This document shows, piece by piece, positions 10,850-22,300 of a stretch of DNA of 64,000 bases. Numbering within the stretch: the first letter of the stretch is position 1; each line of letters opens with the position of its first letter. Both the position numbers and the translations under genes were made by a program. The stretch comes from Phymorhynchus buccinoides (lineage: Eukaryota > Mollusca > Gastropoda > Neogastropoda > Raphitomidae). The stretch is taken from positions 14,758,203 through 14,822,202 of the forward strand of contig CM065687.1 of the NCBI GenBank assembly GCA_017654935.2, written 5' to 3'. Below the pieces are notes generated by a model. The model was not told the DNA's origin. It made no database searches and worked only from the letters and a program-made list of their open reading frames with translations.

Positions 10850-10990
10850 TCCTTTAAAATTTCAAACTGGGGGTGAAAATACTCCTTAAAAATGTAAACA
10901 AGGGGTGAAAATACCCCTTAAAACTATAAAACTGGGGGTGAAAATACCCCTTAAAACTGCAAACAGGGGGTGAGCGTACCCCTTAAAGGA
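10850..10990. repeat. 33-bp tandem repeat, about four copies
   Basis: Units of CTGGGGGTGAAAATACCCC followed by TTAAAACT..AAA. The unit contains the near-palindrome GGGGTGAAAATACCCC. Confidence 0.65.
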
Positions 10991-11299
10991 GGGGAAAAGC
11001 AGAAACCCTGACCTGTTGTTGGTCTTTCTTTTTAATAAATTTTTGTTTGATCTTTTACTGTTATCAGGTGTGTGTTTTTAGCAAATTTTCATGAAAAGCA
11101 GGAGCTCTGCTCATAAACATAAAAAACACACACAAAAACTACTACTACTAATGCAATCATATTATTGATAATAAACAAACACTTTTTACATCACACTACG
11201 GTACCCAATATGATTTGATATCATATCAACCAAAAATAAATGTTATGCTCTGCATGGTTGTGCGGGGATTGTCTTAAGCCATGACAAGCTCCTAGCATA

Positions 11300-11497
11300 A
11301 CATCATCAGTCTAAAATCCTCCAAAGTTGGAGTGTGGCTGCCCACGTGGCGGGGTAATAAAAAAACCACAACCGGTCACACACTTAATGTTCTCATCCCT
11401 AGCTGTTGCATTTGTGCCATAGTGTTCAAGTGCTTCGGCTGTTGGGATGATCCCTGGAGTCTTTAAGCCAGAGTAAGACAACAACAACCACCACCAC
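11300..11497 (-). mobile_element. GTT-anchored short interspersed repeat (copy 3)
   Basis: Reverse copy: CCAAAGTTGGAGTGTGGCTG, TAATGTTCTCATCCCTAGC, CATAGTGTTCAAGTGCTTCG, AGTCTTTAAGCCAGAGTAAG, ACAACAACAACCACC. Confidence 0.65.
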
Positions 11498-11930
11498 CAA
11501 AAAGGACTGTTCTTTTCATGTGGCAAGCGTTTACATGGAACACAACACACAAACCAGGCACTAAAGAGGAACATCTCATAATGAGGTAATAATAAATCCT
11601 TCAGAAATGTGACTTACCCTCAGCTAGCTCAAATAATCACTCTGCAAGCATGTTTATAAATACAACACCAATTTGAACCACGTATGGAAGGGTAGTGCGT
11701 ATCATAACAGTCAAGCAGGGTTTCCACAAAATCTCTATGAAATACGACTTAGCCTCAATTATTTAACTTTTACCGGACTTCTGGGGTCGCCCACGACCCC
11801 TTGAAACACAAAGCAATCTTCATGAAATTTCATGACTTTGTCAAAAACGTAAATGGCTTTAAGTGTGTTAAATTTCATTAATGTGTATAAAATATAAATG
11901 ACGTAATACGACGCGTCATTTTAACATACT
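11498..11930. other. No gene seen
   Basis: AT-rich sequence. GGGGTCGCCCACGACCCC at about 11783-11800 is a palindrome related to the repeats at 11940-12170. Confidence 0.35.
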
Positions 11931-11934
11931 TGTC

Positions 11935-12172
11935 CGGATGGCGCGGGTCTCCTACGACCCCTACTTTAAAGAGCAGAAATAGGTCACTGCAGTGCATTGA
12001 GTGGGGGTCGTGGGAGACCCGTGCCATCTGGAGAAGTATAAACACATGGTGACTCTTTGACAAGTAGGGGTCATGGGAGACCCGCGCCATCCGGACAGGG
12101 ATAAACACCTCCCATCCCTTTAGGAATTCGCTCTTTGCTGAGTAGGGGTCGTGGAAGACCCGCGCCATCGTG
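11935..12172. repeat. Tandem GGGTCGTGGGAGACCC repeat
   Basis: Three units of 60-70 bp (about 12005, 12066, 12143), each with AGTAGGGGTC(G/A)TGGGAGACCC(G)GCCATC, plus an inverted unit at 11938-11962 (GATGGCGCGGGTCTCCTACG). A reverse-strand ORF through it has repeated MARVSHDP words but is only the repeat read in frame. Confidence 0.6.
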
Positions 12173-12354
12173 TCTGTGTAGTCAAAAGCATGATCCGGTA
12201 AAGGTTAAGATATCGGAATTGCGAACATGTTCATACCACACACAAATGAATCACACAAGGTTTTTGTTGGCGATTTATGCCAGTATTGGTTGCTGCCAAC
12301 GTGCATGGTGCAGATGCAAGACGCATGGAACAAATGTAACAGTCACGCAAGGTA

Positions 12355-12880
12355 CCACAAAGTCCCTGTCAAGTACTATCTAAAATCTGACAAAACCACT
12401 GTCACGTATCATCCCAGATCTCCCAAAGTCTCTGTCAAGTATCATCCCAAATCTCAGTATGTCTCTCTGTCAAGTATCATCCCAAATCTCAGTATGTCTC
12501 TCTGTCAAGTATCATCCCAACCCTTCCAAAGTCTCTGTCAAGTATCATCTCAAAATTTCTGTCAAGTATCATCCCAAATCTCCCAAAGTCTCTGTCAAGT
12601 ATCATCCCAAAATCTCTTTCAAGTATCATCCCAATTCTCCCAAAGTCTGTCAAGAATCATCTCAAATCTCCCAAAGTCTCTGTCAAATCATCCCAAAATC
12701 TCTTTCAAGTATCATCCCAAATCTCACAAAGTCTCTGTCAAGTATCATCCCCAAATCTCTTTCAAGTATCATCCCAAATCTCACAAAGTCTCTGTCAAGT
12801 ATCATCCCCAAATCTCTTTCAAGTATCATCCCAAATCTCATAAAAGCCGTGTCGAGTACCATCTCAAATCTTTACAAGAA
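12355..12880. repeat. Minisatellite of CAAGTATCATCCCAAATCTC units
   Basis: About sixteen imperfect units of roughly 30-36 bp built from GTCTCTGTCAAGTATCATCC and CAAATCTC(C/A)CAAA. It lies directly 3' of the stop codon of the minus-strand membrane-protein gene, so it may be in that gene's 3' UTR or flank. Ser/Val-rich ORFs across it are repeat artefacts. Confidence 0.8.
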
Positions 12881-12924
12881 AACAACAACAAAAAAACCCA
12901 TGTTCAAGAGACATTTAACACAAA

Positions 12925-13376
12925 TCAGGTGTTGGCGGGGTAGAGCTCATCATAGGCGGGCGGGGCTCCGGAAGGCCCATCAGAAATCAAAGGCGGAGGC
13001 TCAATGTAATCATTGCCCGCCCTTGGTGCAGTTGGGGCAGGTCCAGAACGATCATCACGCTCTGTGGATTGACCTCCAATCAGCCTTCCCTCTTGAGATG
13101 AAAGGTTGAGATCTCCGTAGGATGGGGGAGGGGCTGCAGAAGGACTGTCTCTCCGATCCTGTCTGTCAGAGATACGAGAAGCAGAGCCTCTCCAATCCTG
13201 TCGGTCTGAGATAAGCGGAGAAGAATTTCTCCAATCTTGTCTGTCGGAGATTCGAGAAGAGGAGCCTCTCCAGTCGGCTGTGGTGGGACGGAAGCGCGAA
13301 GGAGGAGGGGTTTCTCGTGCATCCCCGACATGAAGCCTGACGTCGCCCGTGTTGCCATTGGTGGACATCAGCATGG
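12925..13376 (-). CDS. Membrane protein, last exon (cytosolic tail, PPxY)
   Basis: Acceptor CTGTTTTCCAG, then CC and an ATG-led frame to TGA at 12925-12927. It encodes a 13-residue repeat, [39 protein letters not shown] and a decayed fourth copy, a 39-bp coding minisatellite. Next come PPPSYGDL and, at the C-terminus, [14 protein letters not shown], giving two PPxY motifs. The frame is rich in Ser, Arg, Asp and Pro and likely disordered. Entry phase is 1 (two bases before ATG), so the ATG need not be a start. Confidence 0.6.
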
Positions 13377-16300
13377 CTGGAAAACAGAGAAGAGAAATAT
13401 GGAAGTAAAAGTGGAGATCAAAATGAAAAGGAGTGTGCCTGTTTGAAAGCTGATGGAGAATGATGGAAAACGCAATGTATTAGAAAAAGAGGTAAAAATC
13501 TGCTGAGCTTAAAAAAAAAATCAATCGATAACAAGAGGCAAAGCCTTCAAGGCTCACTCGAACAGGAACATGTAGGACAACAACAAACAAAGAATGAGGG
13601 AGGGGTCTAAAGTACAAGAAAAGCCTTCAAGGCTCACTCGAACAGGAACATGAAGGACAACAACAAACAAAGAATGAGGGAGGGGTCTAAAGTACAAGAT
13701 TGCCAAACAAATGTTAAAGTACAAATGAAATTATCATTAATGGATAAAACAAAAAAAATAAATTTAAAAAATTTAAAAGTGCCCGTGCCGATAATCGGAC
13801 CCGGAACCATTGGCATGACAGACAGACACTCTACCAATGAGCTATCGAGGCTTTCAGTGTTGGTGGGTTTCTTAACTCATGTTGCCTGTTGACTACTCTC
13901 TAACCCACTAATCTAAAATGTTATCTGCTTGTTATCTGTTTACAGTGTTGTTTTAAGTGTTTAATTATTCAAATCATTATTGTTTGAAAGCTTGCATAGA
14001 CATCTATATGTGTGCAAAGTTTGAACAATGTATGCCTTCTATTTCCCAACAAAATGCCAACGTTAAAGTTCGGAGATTAGACCACGGACGCAACACACAC
14101 ATACAACCGAACAACTATCATACTATAGACTCACTTCGTGTTAACACGAATTAACCAAAAATGGTATCCAGTAAACAGTGACCCATAATAATCGTAACAG
14201 TATCTTATAATTTCCAAGTTTTGTTCTTTCCGTCTCATAAAAATAACCCTAATAATATAATACAAACCCAATCCCTTACCCGAGCAATGCAAAATGTACC
14301 GTATTTTTCAGATCATTAGGCGCTGCTGTGTATAAGGTGAAAAGGGCAATTTTCAAGAAAAATCTGAAAAAATTAAAGTAAAAGGCGCCCTCGTTTATTC
14401 CTCGCAAAGGAAAGTCGAAGTTTGAAGCCCGTACATGTCCTGTAAACGCTTACAGACCGCCATTACTGCTGTCATAAACGAGAGTTGGCTCCCTTCTCAA
14501 ATAATCGAACTTCTGTTTTTGCGACTTCCGGTTGTTGTGTTTGGAATTTTCTTTGCGAAAACTGGTAGAATTATGGCACCTTAAGCTCTACGATGATGCT
14601 TTTTACATCCAATGAAGGGTTATGGCATCTGTTGGACGGTATCTCGGATGATAATAGGGATTTTGAAGCATTTTAACGTGAGTATTCGTCGTATCAGCGA
14701 CTCATTACCACTTTCAATGTTGTGACTCATAGTAGACTGTACTGAGTACGGCAATCGTTGCCTCTCTTCTCACAATTTTGTTCACTAATAGGGCGCCCTC
14801 GTTTATTAGGCGCATAGGTCGAAATTGGAGAAAAACATATCGCCTTATAGTCCGAAAACTACAGTAAACATTTACATTTTTTTTTACAACCTTAGAAAGA
14901 AAACCGGTAAAAAAATTGGGACATAGTATGTCTGTAAGATGGCATGCTTCCATTACACATGAAAGATTAGTTTGAAATCTAGATCCAATGTAATCATAGG
15001 GCATGGAATTACAGACAATCTAACTATGGGGGAAAAAAACCTCCCCTCAGATCAGATGCGTATAAATCTCCAAACATCGTTCTTCTTCTTCTTCCGATAA
15101 TGTCCAACTGCCGTATATACCAGCAATTACTAAATTACTAAGCGGTCTCTTCCATCATTAACTCAATGGAGTTATGTCGGAGACGTCATTCCAACACTGT
15201 TCCAATCCTTTGGAGTCACGTCGGAGGGAGTTTTCCGATCGATTTTGGCGGTTTGGGGGTTCGTGTAAGCTAATAAAAGGGAAACAACTCGCTGTTCCTA
15301 TTACCTCTGATACCTTATTCTTGTAGTTGCTTCCCTTAGACCGTTTCTAACGTCTCCTATTTTGTTTTTTTTACTTCCTTAAATTGAACTACTTATCATC
15401 TTCGAATTTGCTTCATTCAATTTGGCCGCGACCACATAGCTCACTTTATTCAAACAATAAATAAAGAAATGTTTATGTTTATAGTTTATATTATGCTTTT
15501 TACAATCCTTTTTTAATTTATATACTAAACCAAGTCTATGAAAACTTGAGTGGCTTTGTGATTCTAGATCAAGATCATAACAAAGTGGTCAGCCCATTGA
15601 GAAGGAAGTTTTTGTTTTTCTAACAAAGCACATTTCATCAGATTATTTACGTCATGAAATATACATGGCTCAAAGTAAGAAGTCTTCAAAAATGCACTGA
15701 TTTATCTGTTACTCGGTACATGTTGCATGTTTGAATGATGTGCATTTGTTTTTTGGCGATTTTTAGAAAATGACCTAAAATAATGTGATTTGAGGGTGAG
15801 ACTACGTCATTTTGTATGTGACTCAATTGAGCTAAAACTAAGTACGGTAAGGCGATGGTCTTGTCTTTAGGACCATGCTCAGCCACCATTCTCATACAGC
15901 AATTCCACCTAAATGTCAATGCTGGAAGAGACAGCATAGCTACAGCGTATAGATTCATATACATCTGGGCTCCTGTCATACCAAGAACAAACTCAGCAGG
16001 GGCTTGAACCTGCGACTGCGGGGTCACTAAGCTTGACTTCAAATCGACTGAGCACTTCATTTACAATCAGAAAACAATTAAAGGTGGACCCTGACGGATG
16101 AGTTTTTGCAAGGAACACGTTGAGATCACCAGAAAGACAGCCTTTTCAAGGATCGGAACACTCACTTTGCTCTGGTTTCCTATAAATCAAACCGTCAAAA
16201 CGGCGATTCCTCCTTGGCAGAGGTGCCGGAGAGAGAAGCCATTTTGGATGGGGTGGGTGGGGGCCAAACCCATTGTGGTTGAAGATTTTTCTTTACTGTA

Positions 16301-19300
16301 GTGCAGTAAAAAAAAATGTGAAGGTATTTCCTTTGTTGGGAGCGAAACTCTTTTAGAAAAACTGCATAACATTTTAAAAAAGATAAATAAAAAGGCTTGT
16401 TTTGCGAAAAAATTGTGCAAACAATTTGGTCTCCATTACAAAAGAGACGAAACACGTCTTCTCTTTCAGTGAAATAATTTGACTTACAGCACCTCCGCCA
16501 AGGATAAATTGTTTATTTGACGGTTTGATTTATGGGAAACCAGAGCAAAGGGAGTGTTGCGATCTCCGTAAATGGTGTTTTCATGGTGATCTCGATGTGT
16601 TTCTTGCAAAACCATATCCGTCATGGTCCACCTTTGAAGATATTGGAAATGAAAGGAAACTGTTCTTCAAAAGCAAAGGCCAGAAACTGCAATAGTGCAT
16701 GACCTCCTCTCTTTAAACTAATATTACACCCCCCCCCCCCCACCCCAATTTTTTTTTTTTAAATGCCCCATATGTGTACCATGTTGGGTTTTTAGACTAT
16801 AAGGTATCCCTCTCCCCCCCTCCCCCTAATTTTACACAAAATTCAAATTTTGTTGATCAATTTTCTTACTATATTATTAGTCACATTATAAGGTGCAGGG
16901 GTGTCAGTCTGAGAAAAAAAAAGTATTGCCTTATTGGCCACTGCAACCTGGGTTATTAACGCCCTTGACGGCAAGAGTTAAGTCCTTGTTGGTCAGTATC
17001 CAAAAGGGCATTCACTCTTGCAAAAGGCAGCCATTCAGTGGCCTCAAATAGGGTTATTGGCGAGAGTTATCCCCTTGTTTGGTCAGTACTCAACCATCTT
17101 CTCCCACCCACCAAGGGCATTCACTCTTGCAAAAGGCAGTCATTCAGTGGCCTCAAATAGGGTTATTGGCTAGCTATTCCCTTGTTTGGTCAGTACTCAA
17201 CCATCTTCTCCCACCCACCAAGGGCATTCACTCTTGCAAAAGGCAGCCATTCAGTGGCCTCAAATAGGGTTATTGGCTAGAGTTCCCCTTGTTTGGTCAG
17301 TACTCAACCATCTTCTCCCACCCACCAAGGGCATTCACTCTTGCAAAAGGCAGCCATTCAGTGGTCTCAAATAGGGTTATTGGCTAGTTCTCCCCTTGTT
17401 TGGTCAGTACTCAAGCATCTTCTCCCACCCACCAAGGGCATTCACTCTTGCAAAAGGCAGTCATTCAGTGGCCTCAAATAGGGTTATTGGCTAGCTATTC
17501 CCTTGTTTGGTCAGTACTCAACCATCTTCTCCCACCCACCAAGGGCATTTACTCTTGTAAAAGGTGGTCGTTGCAGTGTCCAATAGTCAGAAAAATATGG
17601 TATGTCACACGTATGTTAAAAAAAGAGCTACAACACATTTCCGATCCCATCATCAATTTCTTTTCAAAAGCAGATCCTAGAATGAGTTATCATCGCAACA
17701 CTCACACTCCTGATTCCTTGCTTTGGATTTTTTACGAGCGACCCCACAGACGCAGGCACAGACGCTGAACAACAGAGCCAAGGGGAAGAGAACTTTGTAG
17801 GAAAGGTACTCGTCTCCACTGCCGTAATCATCACTGTCATGTGTGTTGTATGTGTCTGAAGGTTGGTATCCGTCGTTGTTTGAAGGTTGATATGAATCTG
17901 CCACAACAACAACAACAACAAAGTAATAACAGCAGGAAAGGCGATGGGAAAAGGCTGCATGCACACTCACCCTGCCCCCTTCGCGCCTTGCAGACCTTGC
18001 ATGCCAACACCAGACTGAAGGCCACACCAAAGACAAAGGCCACACCCATTCGAGGCACATGCTCTTTCCAGAAAAAGTAGGAAAAGGTGTGGTTTGCCTC
18101 CAGGATGCTAGAAGAATTGTCCATGGTGAAATTGCCCCATGCATAGTTTTCCCGGGTGTCACCGTCCCTCGGCTTTGCGAAATAGTCACTCTTTTGTGCT
18201 TCTGTAGCTAAGACAACATTTACAAAAGCTGGATCATTCCAGGGGTTATGTAAATCAAACAAAACACCAATTGCATTGAAACCATTCACATTGTCTGGGT
18301 AAACAAACATGAAGAAAGATATAAAATCCTGTGGATATCCAGTGTTTTTCAAGGGAAAAAGGTTTTAAAAGAGTATGATACTTTTGCAAACATCTCGCCT
18401 AGTTACAACAACTAGATTTTAATGTCAATGCCTCTCAACTATGCAAAGTCAATTATTATTATTAGAAAACAATTACCACTACCACCTCTACCGATACCAA
18501 TCCAAATCTCCATGTTAAGGTGGATTTTCTTGCTCATATTATATTAATCACTGTACAGCTATCAAAAGGCCCTTTTAATGGAACATTTAGCAAACTAAAA
18601 GTCTGAACAAACCATCACTTTTTTCTCTCGATACTTTTACTTGCTAAAAATGCCAGTTGGCCTCAGGGTTAAATAAACAAAAACCACTACATACACTGTA
18701 TTTTACAGTGTAAGGCATATAATACAATATGGCATGTCCCCCAATTCTACAACAACAAAATAGATCACAGTCTTTTATCACATTAACAGTCAAATCATAA
18801 AACGAAGGTTAAAAAAAAGTGTTGCCTTATAGTCCGTAAAATACAGTACTTAGTTCACAATGATACATACCATATGTTTTTCTTTTTTTCTTTTTGACAG
18901 TCGCTGTCACTTCAAAAAGCAGAGCACCATCCTCAGGGGTTACATCAATAATGGAGAGGCTTTCATTCCTGAAGACGTCAAACACTCGTTTATCGGTCAT
19001 CGAAAAATCAACGCAGGCATCCATTTTGCTCGACCCCTTCCTCAGACATGTGTACTTCTTGCCCTTCTTTCTGCTCTCAATGATAGAGAGCAGGACGTTT
19101 CTCGTGCGTACGGACACTTCGCACACAGTTTGCTTGAAGTCCCATTCCATGCACAAGCTGGCTTCATAGTACCTCGATGTATCCACAAGCAGACTGCAGG
19201 TTTGCTGAAGGGGATCGTTCGCCGTATCTTTCCAGTAAATGGAGCGAACAGTGATGCTATCTTCGGTGCTGTAGGAATATATGGGTTTGGTCTTGTGTTG

Positions 19301-22300
19301 GCATGTCCCGTCAAGATAATCTGCAAAAAAATCCAAACAGAAACATGGCTGGCTCTGAGAGAAGCAATTCTGTTTTGTTAGGAACCATACTTGCCTTGTT
19401 TAGCAAAATGTTCTACACTATTTTAGATTCAAAGGTGATACTTCCCCCCCCCCCCCCCCCCCCCCCCCCAAGACTGACACCCCTCTGTGGTCTCTAGTAT
19501 GACAATGACAGTCTAGGATTTATTGTCTTAAAAAAACGCAGGAATCTTAACGTCAATGAAAAAGTTTTACAGGGATTTTATAGATGTTCTATTGAATCAC
19601 TCTTAATCTTTTTCTTTATCTGTTTGTATGGCAGTTTGTCCATCGAAAACAAGAATGTGCTGAATAAGACAGTGAATGTTTGTAGTATGATTGTGGGAGC
19701 CAGACAGGAGGGTATGAATGCCTTGGATGAGAGGTGAGTGAAAGGAAAGGCGCAAGTGATAGCGAGCGACTAAAGACATTGGCTAAGCAGGATTTTTTAA
19801 CCTTTACCCTCAGGAAAATGCTACTGGCATCCTTTATGGATCCACCACTATTAACAGTGGCATTTTAAGCTATAAAGCGTTGTCAAGCCACATTTGTACA
19901 GTGCATGGAGGGTTGGTAGTGTTTTGTGGTATAATTTGTTCATAATGAAAATGCTACAGGACACCCAAATCCAGAATGCTGAGAATCAGTCACAGTTTTA
20001 CCCCAACATCCATTTCTTTTATGAATAAATAAATGATATTGTCCATTTCTTTTATGAATGAATGAATATCTGTTTTATTATCAATGTGCCTTTCTACCGG
20101 TTAACCCTTTCACCGCCAGCCATATTTCAGCCAAAAATGTCCATTAAATTTACCTGGGTAGAGAACAAAATCCATCTGCAGTACTGGGGATTGTTCTGTG
20201 ACATAATATATAAAACAAGGTCTATCCTTACTTCCCCAAACTAAGACAATAGAGTCTTTGGATAATAGACCCCAATTTGATGCCTTTTAGTGACATAGGT
20301 GTTAAATCACTGTGGTGCTAAAGTGCGACTTTGGCGGTGAAAGGGTTAAAGCAAAATTTTAAATCAATAATCTTTTCTTATTTAATTGCATTAGTTCTGT
20401 TTGTACATGTGTACGCGCGCGGTGCGAGTTTCTCTGCATATATATATATGTGTGTGCGTGTGTGTGTACATGTGTGCATGCACTCGCACGTGTATTTGGG
20501 GTGGGTGGGGGGTGCTTGTGTGTGTGTGCGTGCATGTGTGTGTGAGAGTGTGCAGGTGTTGGAGGGGTATGATGAGAACATGCATGTGTGTGTGAGAGTG
20601 TGCAGGTGTTGGAGGGGCATGATGAGAACATGCATGTGTGTGTGAGAGTGTGCAGGTGTTGGAGGGGTATGATGAGAACATGCATGTGTGTGTGTGAGAG
20701 TGTGCAGGTTATGATGAGAACATGCATGTGAGTGTGAGAGTGTGCAGGTGTTGGAGGGGTATGATGAGAACATGCATGTGATGTGCAGGTGTTGGAGGGG
20801 TATGATGAGAACATGCATGTGTGTGTGTGAGAGTGTGCAGGTGTTGGAGGGGTATGATGAGAACATGCATGTGTGTGTGAGAGAGTGTGCAGGTGTTGGA
20901 GGGGTATGATGAGAACATGCATGTGTGTGTGAGAGAGTGTGCAGGTGTTGGAGGGGTATGATGAGAACATGCATGTGTTAGTGTGCAGGTGTTGAAGGGG
21001 TATGATGAGAACATGCATGTGTGTGTGAGAGTGTGCAGGTGTTGGAGGGGTATGATGAGAACATGCATGTGTGTGTGTGAGAGTGTGCAGGTGTTGGAGG
21101 GGTATGATGAGAACATGCATTGAGTGTGAGAGTGTGCAGGTGTTGGAGGGGTATGATGAGAACATGCATGTGTGTGTGTGAGAGTGTGCAGGTGTTGGAG
21201 GGGTATGATGAGAACATGCATGTGTGTGTGAGAGAGTGTGCAGGTGTTGGAGGGGTATGATGAGAACATGCATGTGTGTGTGAGAGTGTGCAGGTGTTGG
21301 AGGGGTATGATGAGAACATGCATGTGTGTGTGAGAGAGTGTGCAGGTGTTGGAGGGGTATGATGAGAACATGCATGTGTGTGTGAGAGAGTGTGCAGGTG
21401 TTGGAGGGGTATGATGAGAACATGCATGTTGGAGGGGTATGATGAGAACATGCATGTGTGTGTGAGAGTGTGCAGGTGTTGGAGGGGTATGATGAGAACA
21501 TGCATGTGTGTGTGAGAGTGTGCAGGTGTTGGAGGGGTATGATGCATGTGTGTGTGAGAGAGTGTGCAGGTGTTGGAGGGGTATGATGAGAACATGCATG
21601 TGAGTGTGAGAGTGTGCAGGTGTTGGAGGGGTATGATGAGAACATGCATGTGAGTGTGAGAGTGTGCAGGTGTTGGAGGGGTATGATGAGAACATGCATG
21701 TGTGTGTGTGAGAGTGTGCAGGTGTTGGAGGGGTATGATGAGAACATGCATGTGTGTGTGAGAGTGTGCAGGTGTTGGAGGGGTATGATGAGAACATGCA
21801 TGTGAGTGTGAGAGTGTGCAGGTGTTGGAGGGGTATGATGAGAACATGCATGTGTGTGTGAGAGTGTGCAGGTGTTGGAGGGGTATGATGAGAACATGCA
21901 TGTGTGTGTGAGAGTGTGCAGGTGTTGGAGGGGTATGATGAGAACATGCATGTGTGTGTGTGAGAGTGTGCAGGTGTTGGAGGGGTATGATGAGAACATG
22001 CATGTGTGTGTGTGAGAGTGTGCAGGTGTTGGAGGGGTATGATGAGAACATGCATGTGTGTGTGTGAGAGTGTGCAGGTGTTGGAGGGGTATGATGAGAA
22101 CATGCATGTGTGTGTGTGAGAGTGTGCAGGTGTTGGAGGGGTATGATGAGAACATGCATGTGTGTGTGTGAGAGTGTGCAGGTGTTGGAGGGGTATGATG
22201 AGAACATGCATGTGAGTGTGAGAGTGTGCAGGTGTTGGAGGGGTATGATGAGAACATGCATGTGTGTGTGTGAGAGTGTGCAGGTGTTGGAGGGGTATGA

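Noticed and set aside
12227..13109. Ser/Val-rich ORFs of 238 and 216 codons on the plus strand
   Set aside because: Both are the CAAGTATCATCC minisatellite in two frames, and they overlap the antisense coding exon of the membrane protein.
13783..13856. tRNA gene
   Set aside because: A/B-box-like words are present, but no clean cloverleaf, acceptor pairing or anticodon loop can be drawn by eye. The sequence context is repeat-like. The same holds for 15980-16045, 23690-23765 and 62905-62985.
17079..17768. Series of 62-codon ORFs ([19 protein letters not shown]) as small peptide genes
   Set aside because: They recur at 107 bp, which is not a multiple of three, so each restarts in another frame. 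They are a satellite by-product.
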